The notes below the pieces were generated by a model, which searched no databases, was not told the origin of the DNA, and worked only from the letters and a program-made list of their open reading frames with translations. A program made the position numbers and the translations under genes. Below, in pieces: positions 10,442 through 22,330 of a stretch of DNA of 54,872 nt; position 1 is the stretch's first letter; each line of letters starts with the position of its first letter. Source of the DNA: Neolecta irregularis DAH-3 (taxonomy: Eukaryota; Ascomycota; Neolectomycetes; Neolectales; Neolectaceae); contig LXFE01000464.1 in NCBI GenBank assembly GCA_001929475.1, positions 1-54,872 on the forward strand, read 5' to 3'.

Positions 10442-10806
10442 TCTGGTTAAGTTTCATACCATCCTACTTCCGCAACCAATTTTGAGGGAGTAATGACCAT
10501 TCTATCCGCAGAAACCCCTTACTTTTATCATGGCATGAGATACCATCCAAAGATGGATCTGGCAAAGATTTTAGGGCTTCTTCAAATTTTAAGATGTAGG
10601 TCAAGGCTTTAGACATCGACTTAAGCATCTCTTATCGTGTTTTCCTATCCATTTCCCCGCCTCCCCCGCATTTTTGGAGCATGGGATAACAGGCATATCA
10701 GTTGACCTCAAAAGATTCCGTCTCACTTGTGATAACCAGAGGTTACTCAATCTTGCAAGTATAAAGACCAGTATGGATACCAATCTTCTTTCCATCAGTG
10801 GTTATC
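10442..10806. other. Intergenic, upstream of aspartic protease
   Basis: No coding exon seen. The stretch holds the promoter of the aspartic protease, with a short pyrimidine-rich tract at about 10645-10669. No other regulatory element was recognised. Confidence 0.5.
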
Positions 10807-12306
10807 ATGAGATTCCTGCTCATTGCCTCTGTGCTCTGCCTTTCTTCTTTTTCCCTTGCAGAGGAGCGCAAGGGTCAAGGTTTTTCTGTCAGTCTTAAAC
10901 GAAATCCTTCTTTTGTCAAAAACGGTCGTAATGCGTACTATTCCTCGCTCAGGAAGCATGGAAAGCCGTCTCGGAGTGTCTCGAATTCACCCAACCCGGA
11001 CGCTTTGATTGAAGAAAACATTGAATCACTTCAGGCTACCGCTCTCGAGAACGACAGTCATAGCAACTGGCACACTAAGAACCAGAAAGCATATGGATCG
11101 AAGACGTCTGCAAGAACTTTCAAGACAATTGATAAAGATGTGAAAATGAGCGAATCCGATGATGCAGATGTACAAATGAACGAGTCTGACGATACGGATG
11201 ACAAAGAGGACGGAGTCGTTCCTCTCGTCGACATAGAAAGAGACCTAGAGTATCTAGGTAAACCATTCACCGTGTCTCTCTAAACGTTTCTAGGACATGT
11301 TGAAATCGGCACTCCGCCGCAAGGATTCTTGATGAATTTTGACAGTGGTTCTTCTGATACCTGGGTATTAGGACCTGGGCGTGGCAAAAAGAACAAACGG
11401 CACCGCTTCATTCCAAAGAAATCTAGTACTTTCAATGCGACAAAGAAAAAATGGGCAGTCGAGGTATTTTTCTCCCCTTCACGTTCATCTCTGATAGAAC
11501 TAGTACGGAGATGGAAGCAAAAGCTCTGGATATGTCGGGTTTGATAACCTTGTTATCGGAAATATCACAATCGGGAACCAAGCTGTGCAAATCGCAAAGT
11601 CTTCTTCGGGAATGGACGATGATGCACTCGACGGACTAGTCGGCCTAGGTTTTTCAGGTCTCAATTCCGCAGGAGAGAAAACTCCAGTCGATAATATGAT
11701 TGAACAAGGACTTTTGGAAAAAGTAATATCCTACCTCTTTATTCATCGTTTAATGGCCAATATTAGCCTCTCTGGACAGCCAAATTGAATAAGAACGTGG
11801 ACATTCATGATAATGGCGGTCAATATACATTCGGATATATCGATCACGATCAATATAAGGGAGAAATCACATACGTCAACGTCACCGGCAATGAATACTG
11901 GTCATTCCCCGTTCGAAAAAAGTTTGCGAATCAAATTATGTCGAAAGAAGACGTTGGGATGATGGATACAGGAACCACGATGATCTTGACTGATGCCAAG
12001 ACGGTCGTCAAGTACTATTCTCATATCCAAGGATCCAAATGGATTCCTAGAGACCGCGTTTTTGCGATTCCTTGTAAACCGCGCGGTCCAGATTTTTACT
12101 ATGAAATCGGTGGTCAATGGTTCGGAGTTCCTATTTCGGATATTGCGTATTCGCCTGTTGATGATACGGGAAAATATTGCGTTGGCGGTGTACAAGATCG
12201 GACAGATAGTGGGGATATGGATATCCTGGGTGATATGTTTATGAAGAATTATTTTGTTGTGTTCAATGTTGGAGAGAAGAAGTTGGGAGTGGCTAACCGA
12301 AAGTGA
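10807..12306 (+). CDS. Secreted pepsin-family aspartic protease
   Basis: This 459-aa protein has four exons. Introns are 36 nt (11258-11293), 40 nt (11464-11503) and 44 nt (11723-11766). An ATG at 10807 opens a signal peptide (MRFLLIASVLCLSSFSLA), followed by a propeptide of about 130 residues with an acidic Ser/Asp block (MSESDDADVQMNESDD). The mature A1 domain shows HVEIGTPPQGF, the first catalytic motif FDSGSSDTWV (DSG rather than the commoner DTG), the flap YGDGSKSSGYV, GLVGLGFSG, and the second catalytic motif MMDTGTTMIL. The C-terminal part has ILGDMFMKNYFVVFN, the conserved hydrophobic motif before the end. All three introns are fixed by these motifs. The acidic propeptide is unusual. 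The protein is expected in the secretory pathway; substrate is unknown. Confidence 0.9.
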
Positions 12307-12863
12307 ATAACAGGATTAGAATAGAATCAGACAGAACTAGATATAAATTATCAAGCATTAATATACATAGCATTCATTTTCATGATGGTTACTACAAGAG
12401 CGATGCCTAACCGTATTGTCTAGTCACCGCAATGGAAGATCGCAGAACAACAATTGAATATCATTCATTGTAGAGTTTATTTATTTCTCAAAAATCAAGA
12501 ACAACACACGACGTTATTCAGCATAGTATGTACGATCTGGCACTGTATGCATAAATTGAATACACAATATGAATTACAACAGATCAACAGCCATCTTCAA
12601 AATATGACAAATAAATCCAGATATTATAAAGACCAAAAATGCGAAAAGAGGGAACATAACCGGGCATTTGTCGGCAACACGTGAGAAGACCAAAAGATTT
12701 TGTGACGAGTTTTGATTGGCGGGTGTTGATGTTGTGAATGACTCGGAGATTTTGTTGCGGTGGGTGATGAAGAAGGAAGACAAGATAAAGGACTTTGTAG
12801 TGCCGCGCAGAGGTGGACCGAAATGTACAGATGAAAGGGGTCGGACGGTAGAACAAACCGATT
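12307..12863. other. Intergenic between convergent genes
   Basis: This is the 3' flank of the aspartic protease (plus) and of the zinc-finger gene (minus). It is AT-rich, with no supported exon. A CACGTG occurs near 12678, without other context. Small ORFs on both strands lack any domain. Confidence 0.5.
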
Positions 12864-14076
12864 CTAGCGGTTTTGAGATTGATTTTGATTAGGGGGTCCA
12901 AAGCCGCTGTTTGCGAATGCGGTGCTCCAAGTATCGATGACGCATTCGAGGAAACGAACTCTGTCTTCGAGTTTTTCGCAGCGTTCTTGGAGGTCTTTGA
13001 TGATGGCAGCGTCTTGGGTATTCACGCTTGGGGAAGGGAGTTGGCTTGGGCTTTCGACGAGAGGAGCTGGGAGGGTGCGGTCTTGTGGGAAAGCGCTAGA
13101 GTTTGTGCGGATTGCGGGAGGAGCGGGAGGAGATTTGTCGAGCCAGATTGGTCTGGGGAATTGTGGATATGATTGATTGGGGGCAGCGGGACGGTGTTGT
13201 GTATTGGGCAACGAGGGTTTTAGTGGTTGATCTTGTTGCTGTTCCTGATTGTCTTGATCATTGTGTTGTTCTGGTGGTTGCCTCGTATCGGAAGTGATAG
13301 CCATGTTTGGAGGCACGGGCAACGAGTTTGCACGACTTGGCTGTTTGCGTAAATGAACAGAGGTGGAGCATTCTCCGCCGGGCTTTAAATGCCTGGAAAG
13401 AGAAGTTAGGGATTTTGGACCATATTGATAGAGGACTGACGCACCTATTTAACGCATCCTGGCGGGCAAAGGAGCGCTGGCATACGCGACAAGAATATGG
13501 TTTTTCGCCCGTGTGTAGTTTGTAATGACCTGGCGATGGTTAAAAGGCGGCTAGTTTTTTCTTACGTTTCAGGTCGTGGAGCCTTCGAAAGTCTTGGTTG
13601 CAGTGCTGGCATACAAAAGGCTTTTCTTGGGAGTGTGTAAGGAGATGGGACTTTAGATTATGCTGCCTCGTAAAAGTCTGGCCGCACTGGTGGCACTTAT
13701 GGGGGGCCTTGCCGGTGTTTGTGCGTTTTGCGGCGGGCTGGTCTGGATCTGGGCGGGTGTTTATTGAGGCGGAGATGGGGCGGCTGAGAGCGGGATCGTC
13801 GTCGGGAGAGTCTTCTCTGTTTGGGGATTTTGAGCTTGCCGCCGAGAGGGGCGGGGGCGTATTGGAGGAGGGGTCGGAGTGGAGCGCGAGGGGCGGGGGT
13901 GGGTTTTGGGGCGAGGAGAGGGAGGGATGGAGGGCGATGGAGGGGAGGCGAGTGGACTGGGGCGGCGTGGAGGAGCGCGGGAGCGTATGGGCGGGCATTG
14001 CAGGGGCAGGCAGGAGCGGGAGGGGCGGCGGGAGATTAGCGAGATTAGCGAGGGCAGGCGGGAGGGAAGCGAGCAT
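12864..14076 (-). CDS. C2H2 zinc-finger transcription factor with C-terminal coiled coil
   Basis: The gene has three exons: 14076-13566, 13529-13445 and 13392-12864, with introns of 36 nt (13530-13565) and 52 nt (13393-13444), giving 374 aa. The N-terminal 120 residues are Pro/Ser/Ala-rich. Then come tandem fingers: CHQCGQTFTRQHNLKSHLLTH, CQHCNQDFRRLHDLKRHYKLH with a TGEKP linker, and CRVCQRSFARQDALNRHLK followed by a Cys in place of the last His, a variant common in fungal third fingers. Introns fall inside the second and third fingers, and splicing restores both. After the fingers a Gln/Pro-rich stretch leads to a short coiled coil (DLQERCEKLEDRVRFLECVI). The role is inferred as sequence-specific nuclear regulation; the target is unknown. 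It is GC-richer than its neighbours and divergent from the coiled-coil gene at 14269. Confidence 0.85.
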
Positions 14077-14268
14077 GGAACGGCGGCAGTTTATCTAGCG
14101 AGAGGCGGCCATCACAACCAACATGAGCGGAGACGGCAGCGGCACCGGCAGTGGCTGTGGCTGTGGATGTGGCGTTTCCGAGTGGCTGCAACAACGAACA
14201 ATGCGCCTCCTGCGCCACCACCGCCACCCGCCACGTCTCGCTTAGCACCGCCGATGTAGCCACCCGCA

Positions 14269-14758
14269 ATGCCTCACTCGCCTCCCGCCGCATTCGCCCA
14301 GGCACTCCCGCACATAAACATTCTTCCAAATACACAGTACACAGAACGCGACATCCGCGACATTGTGGACCACTACAACCACCTGCGTGCGGAGGTAGCT
14401 TGCTCCCAGTTCCTTCAGGGTTGACTCGTTCAAGGAAAAGAACCAGACCATCAACACGCTCAGAGACCTGCACCGCCGCGAGCTGCAGCAGACCTGCCAG
14501 GAACTACACTCTGCTTATGCAGAAAAGCACGCCCGGAAAGTAGCAGCCTTGAAGCTGTCGTATCAACAAAAATATACAGCAGAAATAGAGAGCCTGAGGA
14601 AGCAGCTCGACTCCCTGCAGACCGAAAATGCATCTCTTCATACACAGCTAGAAAGGGAACAGTGCGACAAGCAAGATCTCGTCAGCATCAGCACAGACTT
14701 GATCACCGCCATGGACGAATGTATCAAAAGCCAGAATCCACCCCGCCTTCTGAGGTGA
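14269..14758 (+). CDS. Short coiled-coil protein, TACC-like C-terminus
   Basis: I model 149 aa from two exons, 14269-14394 and 14435-14758, with a 40-nt intron (14395-14434). After a Pro-rich start (MPHSPPAAFAQAL) and a segment ERDIRDIVDHYNHLRAE, the rest is one long coiled coil from EKNQTINTLRDLHRRELQQ to SLHTQLEREQ. It ends in DLVSISTDLITAMDEC, which resembles the terminal 'ELtxIcDdLIxkme' motif of TACC spindle proteins. Because of that motif I suggest a TACC-like or other microtubule-associated role, with low confidence. A further upstream ATG at 14123 opens a Gly/Cys-rich frame that stops at a TAG before 14269, so the start could be in an earlier exon. Its start lies 192 bp from the divergent zinc-finger start, in a GC-rich shared promoter. 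Confidence 0.55.
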
Positions 14759-14874
14759 CAGTAATTTCACGCGCTCGTGCTCTTTGCAAACGTACGCGTA
14801 TGTCTTTAGATAACCATATCATACACCCAGATTAATCTATACGTATGTATAATGCAAATATACTTGTCTCACAT

Positions 14875-15747
14875 TCACACCATACCCAATCCTGACATCA
14901 CTATAGTCAAACCCTCCAAAGCAATCTCCAGACCTCCAATCCGGTTTCTAAACACACATCGCTCCTCCCCCATCATATTTGCGACAGCAGTAGGGTTGCA
15001 GTTTCTCCAGGCTGGATGCGCACTAAGCAAACGATATGCATCAGAACATGAAATGATCTTGTGATTCGTCCGGATAGGGCGAGCTGTCACAACAGCGCTT
15101 AGCGCTCGACAAAATTCAAGGGATTGCACGTCTTCCGTAGAGATAGACGCGACCTCATCCTGCTGCGGCCAAGTATGTGCAGTCGGTGAAGCTTGCGGGT
15201 AGTATGGAGGATAATAGAAAGACTGCTCCCCATTTGCGCTTGTAAAAGGGGGAGTCTGTGGAGACTGATGGACTGGGTTGGTCGGACGATAAGCTGTGGT
15301 ACCCGTTACTGCACTGGAGAAAGTCGGACTCTTATTGTCTTGCCTCACATCTCTCAATACCGAGTTTTCTCTCTCTAAGATCATCACCCGATCTCTAAGC
15401 ATATCATTTTCCTCCTTCAATCTTCGTGCAACTTTCTGGAGATCAACAGCCGTTTGGATTTCTCCAGCTTCATATGATCGGACTCTTTGTTCGAGTGATT
15501 TCACGTAACTAGCCTTTCGCTCGCGGAATTCCTTTTGTGCTTTTCGGTTTTGCAATGTACGTTTCGAGACGCCGACGGCAGAGGTAGAGGGCATCTGTTG
15601 CTGTGGTAGCTGTGATCGTTGTTGTTGCTGCTGTCGGTTTCGTCCACTGAAAAGATCTTGTTCTAGATAGACTAAGCCTACTTGAGAACTGGAAAGCAAC
15701 AATCAATTACTTGAAGAGTGTGGCTGATCTATGCCCTGTGGGATCAT
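14875..15747 (-). CDS. bZIP transcription factor, Yap/Pap1 type
   Basis: The 277-aa protein comes from exon 1 (15747-15711) and exon 2 (15671-14875), with a 39-nt intron (15672-15710). After a Gln-rich stretch the basic region reads KRTLQNRKAQKEFRERKASYV, containing NRxAQxxFRxR, the signature of fungal Yap/Pap1 factors. It is followed by a leucine zipper LEQRVRSYE...LKEENDMLRDRVMILERENSVL. The C-terminal half is Pro/Tyr-rich and has scattered cysteines (EFCRALS, ISCSDAY, ERCVFRN), but not the dense c-CRD repeats of oxidative-stress Yap1. A stress- or metabolism-related regulator is inferred only from the family. The exon-1 assignment rests on an ATG and the phase fit; without it the coding frame has no ATG until residue 37. 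Confidence 0.8.
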
Positions 15748-17086
15748 ATGATATGGTAAGGGCGGTAAAACGGCCAACGAGGGTACATGACACTCTTATA
15801 TCGGAGCTGCGGTAGTCGATAGGGGAAAGATTTTGCGGTATCAACCATGACGATTTTAGCCATCGGAAGTCGCGGATGACGTTTGAGCCACCAAGACACA
15901 GCCTCGTCCTTTACTCGCCGTTCATTCCCATCCACCACCAAGAACTTACTTCTCCCACCAGCTATCCCGTTTCGCTAGCCGGTATCTGGTGCCCATACCA
16001 CCTTATCTCCCTGTGCCATATCAGCCGGGCCACCAACACTCTCGCCCTCATTTGCTAAAGTCCAGCCTGAGCACCGGCGAGCTATGCCTCATAAGGAAGC
16101 TATACCGAGATGCATGTTCACTAGGCCCCGAAAGCGTCAATTTTGTCCCCTCGTCAGCAATTCATGCTTTTTCCCGCCCTCCCCTCGGTTAAATCCATAC
16201 CCAAGACTAGACAAACTCCTCATCCGCGTACCTACGTAAAACCGCAATCCTTTGAAATATCCGTCCAATTTGTGCCCCCTACCCTCAATCTCGGATAAAC
16301 AGGCATAGCTGTTTGTCCCCGCGCTGCGCAGCGCCGGGACCCCGTCTTTGGCAAGCTTTATTGAATTCGCAATTGACACACTACATTGCCTCTGAAAATA
16401 TACTATTCATATCATCTCGAGTTCCACGAAACTAGGCTTTACGCAATCACCCAACACCTCCTTCCTCAACATCCAAAAAGAAACAAAACTCGAACAGATT
16501 CCATGGACCGCTAATAAACCGGTCCAGTTTCCTTCCTTGTTGTTCCTCAACGATCAAACATCAGACACTCATATTTAACTGTCTTGCTTCCACTTCCACA
16601 TATAATTCTTCCAAAAAAGAACTGGCGAAACAGTTTTCACACCGTGCGAGCATTAGACCGTCCTATTTTTGGATTTTCCAGACGATCTGGGGTCACGATC
16701 GTCTAAATATTTGCAATGAGATATCAACCAAAATATATAGTACGGGAAATTGAACTACCTATAATGCCGCTAGAAAGAAAAATTCACCCCAAATTCGCTA
16801 CTCCTTATCTCTAATACCCTCGGGGTTTTTATAGATACGACAAATAATCCGGGGGAGGCGCCAAGATATACAGGCAGGAGGTTCTTATGCCCTATGAAAT
16901 GACATGATTCTATCTCTCTATTACCATGGGTCCATATGGGATTAATGGGATTTTCAGAAATACAGACATGCTCAGGATTAGGGGTTTGATAAACGGGATC
17001 GAATCGAATGGGGTTCAGGGAACAGGTGTTTGCCTCAGAAACAAAGATACTTTAAAAGAATACGCTATATTGATAACCACAATTCT
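15748..17086. other. Long gene-free stretch between bZIP and Het-C copy 1
   Basis: No supported coding or RNA gene in about 1.3 kb. It is the upstream region of the bZIP gene and the 3' flank of Het-C copy 1. A short palindrome (GCGCTGCGCAGCGC, about 16321-16334) and scattered CT-rich tracts are present. A long upstream region would be usual for a regulatory bZIP gene with upstream ORFs, but I could not pick any out. Confidence 0.5.
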
Positions 17087-19648
17087 TCAAATATTAGGCA
17101 TTTCACGTTGTTTGTTTCCGTCGCCGTAATTATAATCTCGGCCTCCAGGACGTGTAGGATCTGGGATTGCCATATTCAACTGGTAGAATTGTTCGTTCAG
17201 GTCCATTTGTCCAGCAAATCCCGGAGGTGGTCCCAATGAGGAACAGTACGGACCACCGGGATATTCTGAGGACGGAGGGGGACCAGGTGGGGGTCTAAAC
17301 AACGGGGCGTCCTCAAATGTTGCGCGACGGGGCGGAGGACCAGAAGGCGGGGCGTAAGCAGGGACTAGGTATTCGTCTGATTGAGAATATCGTGGAGCAT
17401 GATCAGCTGATGCATTGTACGAGGTCCGAGGATATGGTGCATCGCTGGGATCGTTACTCGATGATTGTTGACCAAAAGCCGCCGTCCCAGAATAGACGTT
17501 CCCGCTAGAAGCTGGTCCTCCATTGTGATAATAATTAGTTGACTTGCCAGCATTGGAATCTGTATATTCATTTTGCGATGTTCCATATTTAGAATCGTTA
17601 GTCAATGGCATGGACGGCCTTCCATATGTCGGAGGAGCAGCCGGGCCCCCGCATGAATGACCAGCGCTCTTGCCAGCAGTCTTGCTGCTTCTGCTTGGAT
17701 CATGGTTTAGACCAGTACGAACACCTTCGCTGGTTAACCCTTCCAACACCCTTCGACGCCCAGCATTGTCCATGTTGCCAATCCATTCACGTATAGTTTC
17801 AAACATTTGGCTCTGAAGCTCATTTCTAGCGTCTCTCATAGCAGGGTGATGAAAAGCTCGAAGGGCATCGTTGGTGATGTCTCGTGGATTGATAGAGTTG
17901 TCGCTCCAGGCTTTTGTGACACGTTCAACTGTATACTTGACAATTGCTATTGCCACTCGTCCAGCCGGCTCATTAAGATAGGTAGAGAAATGGTCCTAAA
18001 CATTTGGACAAAATAATGATAGTGGAAACATACTTTGGACAACATTGAGTGAGTAGGATCAGAGCTTCTACTGTTATTCCAAACTGCATATTGCTAGAAT
18101 GTTTAGATGTCATCCAGAGTGAGAATTCCACACACATCTTCGTTGGAAATAACCAATGAACTCCCTTCCCCAAGCTTGGCTGTAATGTGAGTGATAAGAG
18201 GATGGATAAAAGGATCTAGCTGGGAAAGGACATAAATTGCCAACGAGTCTGATATCTTTTCGACCAAGGAACTAAGACCTGGAATCTATAGCAAACAGTT
18301 AGCCGGGTGGATAAAAAAGTACGTGCCCTGTCGATGGTATTCTCAATAACTTTCATAACTTTATCTCTGAATGCCAGGATAGGGAATATTTTGGCGGCAA
18401 GTTCCTCAGGGTCCATATCAGCGAAATCTCCGCTTGCACTAGCTCGTTCACTCTCTTGTTGAATCTGGTTCAATTGTCGATTCAGGTCAGAGCCTTGTCC
18501 AGGAATCTGGTTTATCAAGGTCCTCAAGATCGCGTCGTTGCCCCCTGTTTTGGCCTCTTTCATTTTTGAACCAAGATCATTCATGCCTGTTTGTGATATA
18601 TTATCGACCGACATCTGCAGGATGTGATCAGAGGCCTCCCCTAGGAGAGAATGAACAAAATCTAGGCCACCAAAGGTCCCCGTCACAAGCGGAAAAACTG
18701 ATTTCCCGTTAAGGTAGATTTGAGTCTGAGCGCCAACATGAGGGAAGACACCACGGTAACCAAGTTCAATAAGGGTCAATTCGCAATAGTTGCTGTGTGC
18801 AGAGAAATCTGGTCGAGTTAAAATAAGGTTTGATGAATAGGGCCTGCACCTTCGAGTGTATGTAAGCTTTGCCCGAGAAGTCGAAATGCTTCGTAAAGAT
18901 CTTCATTTCGCTTTCCGCTTTCGTACTTTCGACCAAATTCGATACATCGCTCTAGACTCCATCTAACATATCCAGCAGACGTAGACCATCCCCCTTGTTC
19001 GTTGGCAATATAGTTCTTCATACCACTACGAGGATCTATCTCAAGTTCTCGAGGGTCGACGGGGCCACGAAGCCTAGGATCGTGTTTCCGAGCATCCTCG
19101 CCTTCTCCATAGCCCTTGGGGTTATCAATGTGTTCTTCAGGTCGATAAGCCCCAAGTCTGTCATTCGTAACTTCGAACTCTGCGGTGGCATCTAAGGAGT
19201 GAGAAAGGTTTTATTTGGAGTAAGTACATCCGAAAGAGGCGAAGCCCAGAGCCCATACCAGCATTCGAAGAGTACCCAGTTTAATACCTCTTCCCAGAGT
19301 TCCAATATCAATTGCTTGAGAATAGTCACGAAGCCTACGGATTATTATCTGAGATTGATTTACTCACCAATTCCCAAAATAGACCTGTTTGATCATAAGT
19401 CTACTGAACTTTGTACTACGAGACAAGAATCCAGAGGCATGTCGCATAGTAAGTTCTGCAAGAGCATTACCAAGATCGCCTGGAAAAACTCAGTCACAAT
19501 CAGACATCAGACAATCCAAACCATGACGATATGCCTTATTTTCAAGATAGCCGTAAGAAGGGATATTTCCAGCACCAAAGGCAACAACCGATGATACGGA
19601 GAGTAATGCAATAAGAAAAATCAGGGGAAGGTGGTTGTAGATCGACAT
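17087..19648 (-). CDS. hetC1: Het-C heterokaryon-incompatibility family protein, copy 1
   Basis: This 762-aa protein has eight exons. Introns are 19480-19521, 19335-19367, 19192-19227, 18809-18849, 18286-18326, 18094-18135 and 17996-18033 (33-42 nt). A signal peptide (MSIYNHLPLIFLIALLSVSS) precedes AFGAGNIPSYGYL. Het-C motifs follow in order: RHGDLGNAL, VYFGNWLRDYSQA, YRPEEHIDNPKGYG, EDFSAHSNYCEL, LVTGTFGGLDF, DQYAVWNN, DHFSTYLNEPAG. The His/Asp-rich motifs look metal-binding (inference). The C-terminal 200 residues are Gly/Pro/Ser/Tyr-rich (SGPPPRRATF, RPPPGPPPSSEYPGGP), as in glycine-rich HET-C. In Neurospora, het-c alleles trigger vegetative incompatibility; function here is unproven. Intron 18286-18326 begins GC: no GT donor gives the conserved TIDR|IPGL join. 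Same strand as copy 2 (27915-30393). Confidence 0.93.
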
Positions 19649-20279
19649 GATTGTCGTCGTCAACCCAGAGGCTAAGAAAAGCGATTGCTACCCTATTTAT
19701 TACGGAGGGGCGATCGCGTGAAAGGGTCACTGCGTTATATGAAGACGTAGAAATGACGTATAAAGAATGCCGTGCATATTTTTGGCTTGAGCAATGGTTG
19801 AGTTAGCGAAGGATTATAAACCCGGCTGAAGGATGGGTTTCATGTTCTATCAAAGGTCGATTAGAACCCCAGCAATGCATTGCAACGCGAGGCGTCCGTT
19901 CTGGCTCAGAAATAGGGTTCGATATGCCTCTAGTTCTATGATACGATAATACGAAGCCACGATTAAAAATATTTATAACGCTTTAAGGAACGTGTGCTCT
20001 ACGCAGCAGCCACAACGCCATGTTTGTTGTGTAGTAGACAATTCAGCAATCTGTTAATTCATGTACATGAGGCTTGAGAGAAACCCACTTTTGAACGAAT
20101 GCACAACAAGTGTCAAAGACCTATGGTGAGCAAAAAGGCTCGCTGATTAAGATCTCAGAAAGACTCATTTCTTCTGCATTTCCAGAAATAGATCTCAGTG
20201 ATTACCGTAGTTGTAGGGTTTCATCATAAATGCGAATGTATGAATTTAATCCTGACAACAATCAATACTCCATCACACC
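19649..20279. other. Promoter region of Het-C copy 1 and a divergent small ORF
   Basis: No coding exon seen. The stretch contains the upstream region of Het-C copy 1 (starts 19648, minus) and of the small ORF at 20280 (plus). Confidence 0.5.
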
Positions 20280-20651
20280 ATGGAAGTAAGTATACGCAAA
20301 CCCGTGGATCCGCCCAAAATCGAGTGAAAGAACACGTTGATTGGCACAGCCGACCTCCCCTCCTATAAAATTAAGCGTGTTGTAGCCTATCCCTCATCCT
20401 CAGCCCCACATAAGATGAAACTGCAACAACTAAATCTTCGACAACTAAATTTCCCTTCCAAAGCATCGTACGAACGAACCTGCAGGACGATCGTTGAAGC
20501 TGAGGAAGCAGTATATGAGATGGGAAAGGAGCTCGATCTCTTTGAGAAACAGTTAGACGATATGATGCTCTTCATAGAGGAGAGACGTTCAGAATCTTCG
20601 ACAGCGGCAGTAGAGGAGCCCAGAAGGGCGCTTCACTTTCTTGGATATTAA
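20280..20651 (+). CDS. Small helical protein, unrecognised
   Basis: I model 108 aa with a 6-nt first exon (ATG GAA) followed by a 45-nt intron with a canonical GTAAGT donor (20286-20330). The protein then reads NTLIGTADLPSYKIKRVV and, later, a helical stretch with SYERTCRTIVEAEEAVYEMG and DLFEKQLDDMMLFIEERR. A coiled coil is likely. I recognise no family; a small subunit of a larger complex would fit. An alternative is translation from the ATG at 20415 with no intron. It sits in the gap between Het-C copy 1 and CSA. Confidence 0.5.
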
Positions 20652-20962
20652 AGAAACCGAAAAATGTAACGGGATGATATCCTTGCCATCGTATGCTGAC
20701 TATCAGAATAATGTTGTTATGTATTATGACGAATGTATTATCATCAACCAGGGATTATACTCGCCAGAGACCGCGTAGAGAAAAGTGCTTATGTGTCGAC
20801 GTTCTTTTTGGAGTTCACAGTTTCGTTCTTCATATTTATGTTAGTATCTTATCTGTATTGTTGAATAGAATTGATTGATGGTGTTTGGCTTTCTAATTCT
20901 GCGCTCGGGGTAGAGGCCTTTTTATGCTGACAAGTGATGTTCGACATTCTAGTCGAAATTTG
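20652..20962. other. Short intergenic gap
   Basis: About 310 bp between the small plus ORF and the CSA stop codon, holding both 3' flanks. No feature recognised. Confidence 0.5.
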
Positions 20963-22330
20963 TCATGCAAACCTGGTCTCTTGGTTTGTCGACATTTCAT
21001 AAATATCTTTCAACACGTTTTTAGAAGGCTGCATGACTTGTTCTATCATTAGCCCCAGAGGAGGCGGGGTTCTCCAGCGCAGTATGTTCCCATCACTTGC
21101 ACCCGTATATATTTCCTGCAAAGAATTGGCATGATTCTTGTATAGATCATAATACCTCTTCTCCTACTCGACCGGTAACGGAAGTTAGCCTGCCATTCAC
21201 TCCAAAAGCTTTCTTCACGAGCGCACCCTCAAACAGTTGGAATTCGAGAAGATATCCATCGTCTGACGGCACAAAAATCAGAGGTGTTTCAACGCTTCTG
21301 ATATCAGTGATACAGGGATTCATATTCCTCATAAATCTGTTTCGAATGATTGGTGGATAACCGACCTGCCCGGTCAATCATTTCACACGAGTGATATACG
21401 ATATACCAAAGTATTCCTCCCATTTACTAGATCCCAAACCCTGATTCTTTCATCGTGTCCCAAAGAAATTAAATGAATGCCATCACTGGTGAATTGTAGT
21501 CCGTTACAAGCTCCCGTATGTCCTGTATTCATGGCTCCTAATAGTTCTCCCGAATTATGTTGATCCAGGCTTGCCAGACATCCTGCTGCTCGTCGAATAT
21601 CCCATAACCGAATAGTGCCATCCATCCCACCGCTTGAAAGTATATATTCGTTGCGAGGTGACCATTGAAGAGCGAAAACTTGGCCTCTGTGGGCAACGAG
21701 ATGATGTGTGGAACCACCGGTACGGAGGTCACAGAGGCGAATCTGTGGGTACTCCGCTCCACAGGCAACTACCCCTGATGCAGAGACACTGTGCGCATAG
21801 ACCTTGGAGTCGATTTGAAAAGCGCAAGCTTCCTATGAAAAGTGTGAGTATAGAGACGAGACTTGGAAATACCTCAAGGGAATTGGTGTCCCATACCTTT
21901 ACAGTATGATCGAGCGAGGATGTGATAAAAAGCCCCGAATCGTTTGGATACCAGCTTACTCCCGATATCGAATATTTATGTGTTCGAGATCTGAATCGAG
22001 TTAGATTGATTTTCATCAAAGCAAAAGAACTTAGGTATTGACGCTACAACCATTCGGGTTTCCCATAGATCCCATATATTGATGATTGAATCTACTCCTG
22101 CTGAGAGTAGACTTTCGAACGTTATCAGCGGGTTTTTCGAGAAAAGAGATGGTGTACAATCGGCCCCCAAACTTTTCCAAATCGAGGTCGTTGACATCTC
22201 TGTCATGTTTCTTCTCAAAACCATATTTCTGTTCCAGCTCAATAGAATAGAACCGTCGATTGGTCTGAGCTGCTCTCAAGTAACGTGCCAGATCATCTCC
22301 AATTTGGCGGTTGGTTAAGTAGCTGTTCAT
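20963..22330 (-). CDS. CSA: WD40 DNA-repair protein CSA/ERCC8 (Rad28 family)
   Basis: This 386-aa protein has six exons; introns are 22112-22157 (46), 21991-22030 (40), 21833-21872 (40), 21366-21406 (41) and 21116-21155 (40 nt). It is a substrate receptor of the CUL4-DDB1 ubiquitin ligase acting in transcription-coupled repair. Matches to ERCC8 run through the protein: MNSYLTNRQIG at the start (human form MLGFLSARQTG), DVNDLDLEKFGGR, LLSAGVDSIINIWDL, HKYSISGVSWYPNDSGLF, LDHTVKVWDTNSLE, LRTGGSTHHLVAHRG, MDGTIRLWDIRRAAGCL, LDQHN, CNGLQFTSDGIHL and EIYTGASDGNILRW. These blades, including the WDxRRAxGCLxxLDQHN signature, separate it from other WD40 proteins. Its ATG is only 22 bp from that of divergent RRN10. 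Confidence 0.92.

Noticed and set aside
13598-14259. Several long Gly/Arg/Trp-rich plus-strand ORFs
   Set aside because: They are antisense to the GC-rich Pro/Ser-coding N-terminus of the zinc-finger gene; open frames are expected from that composition.
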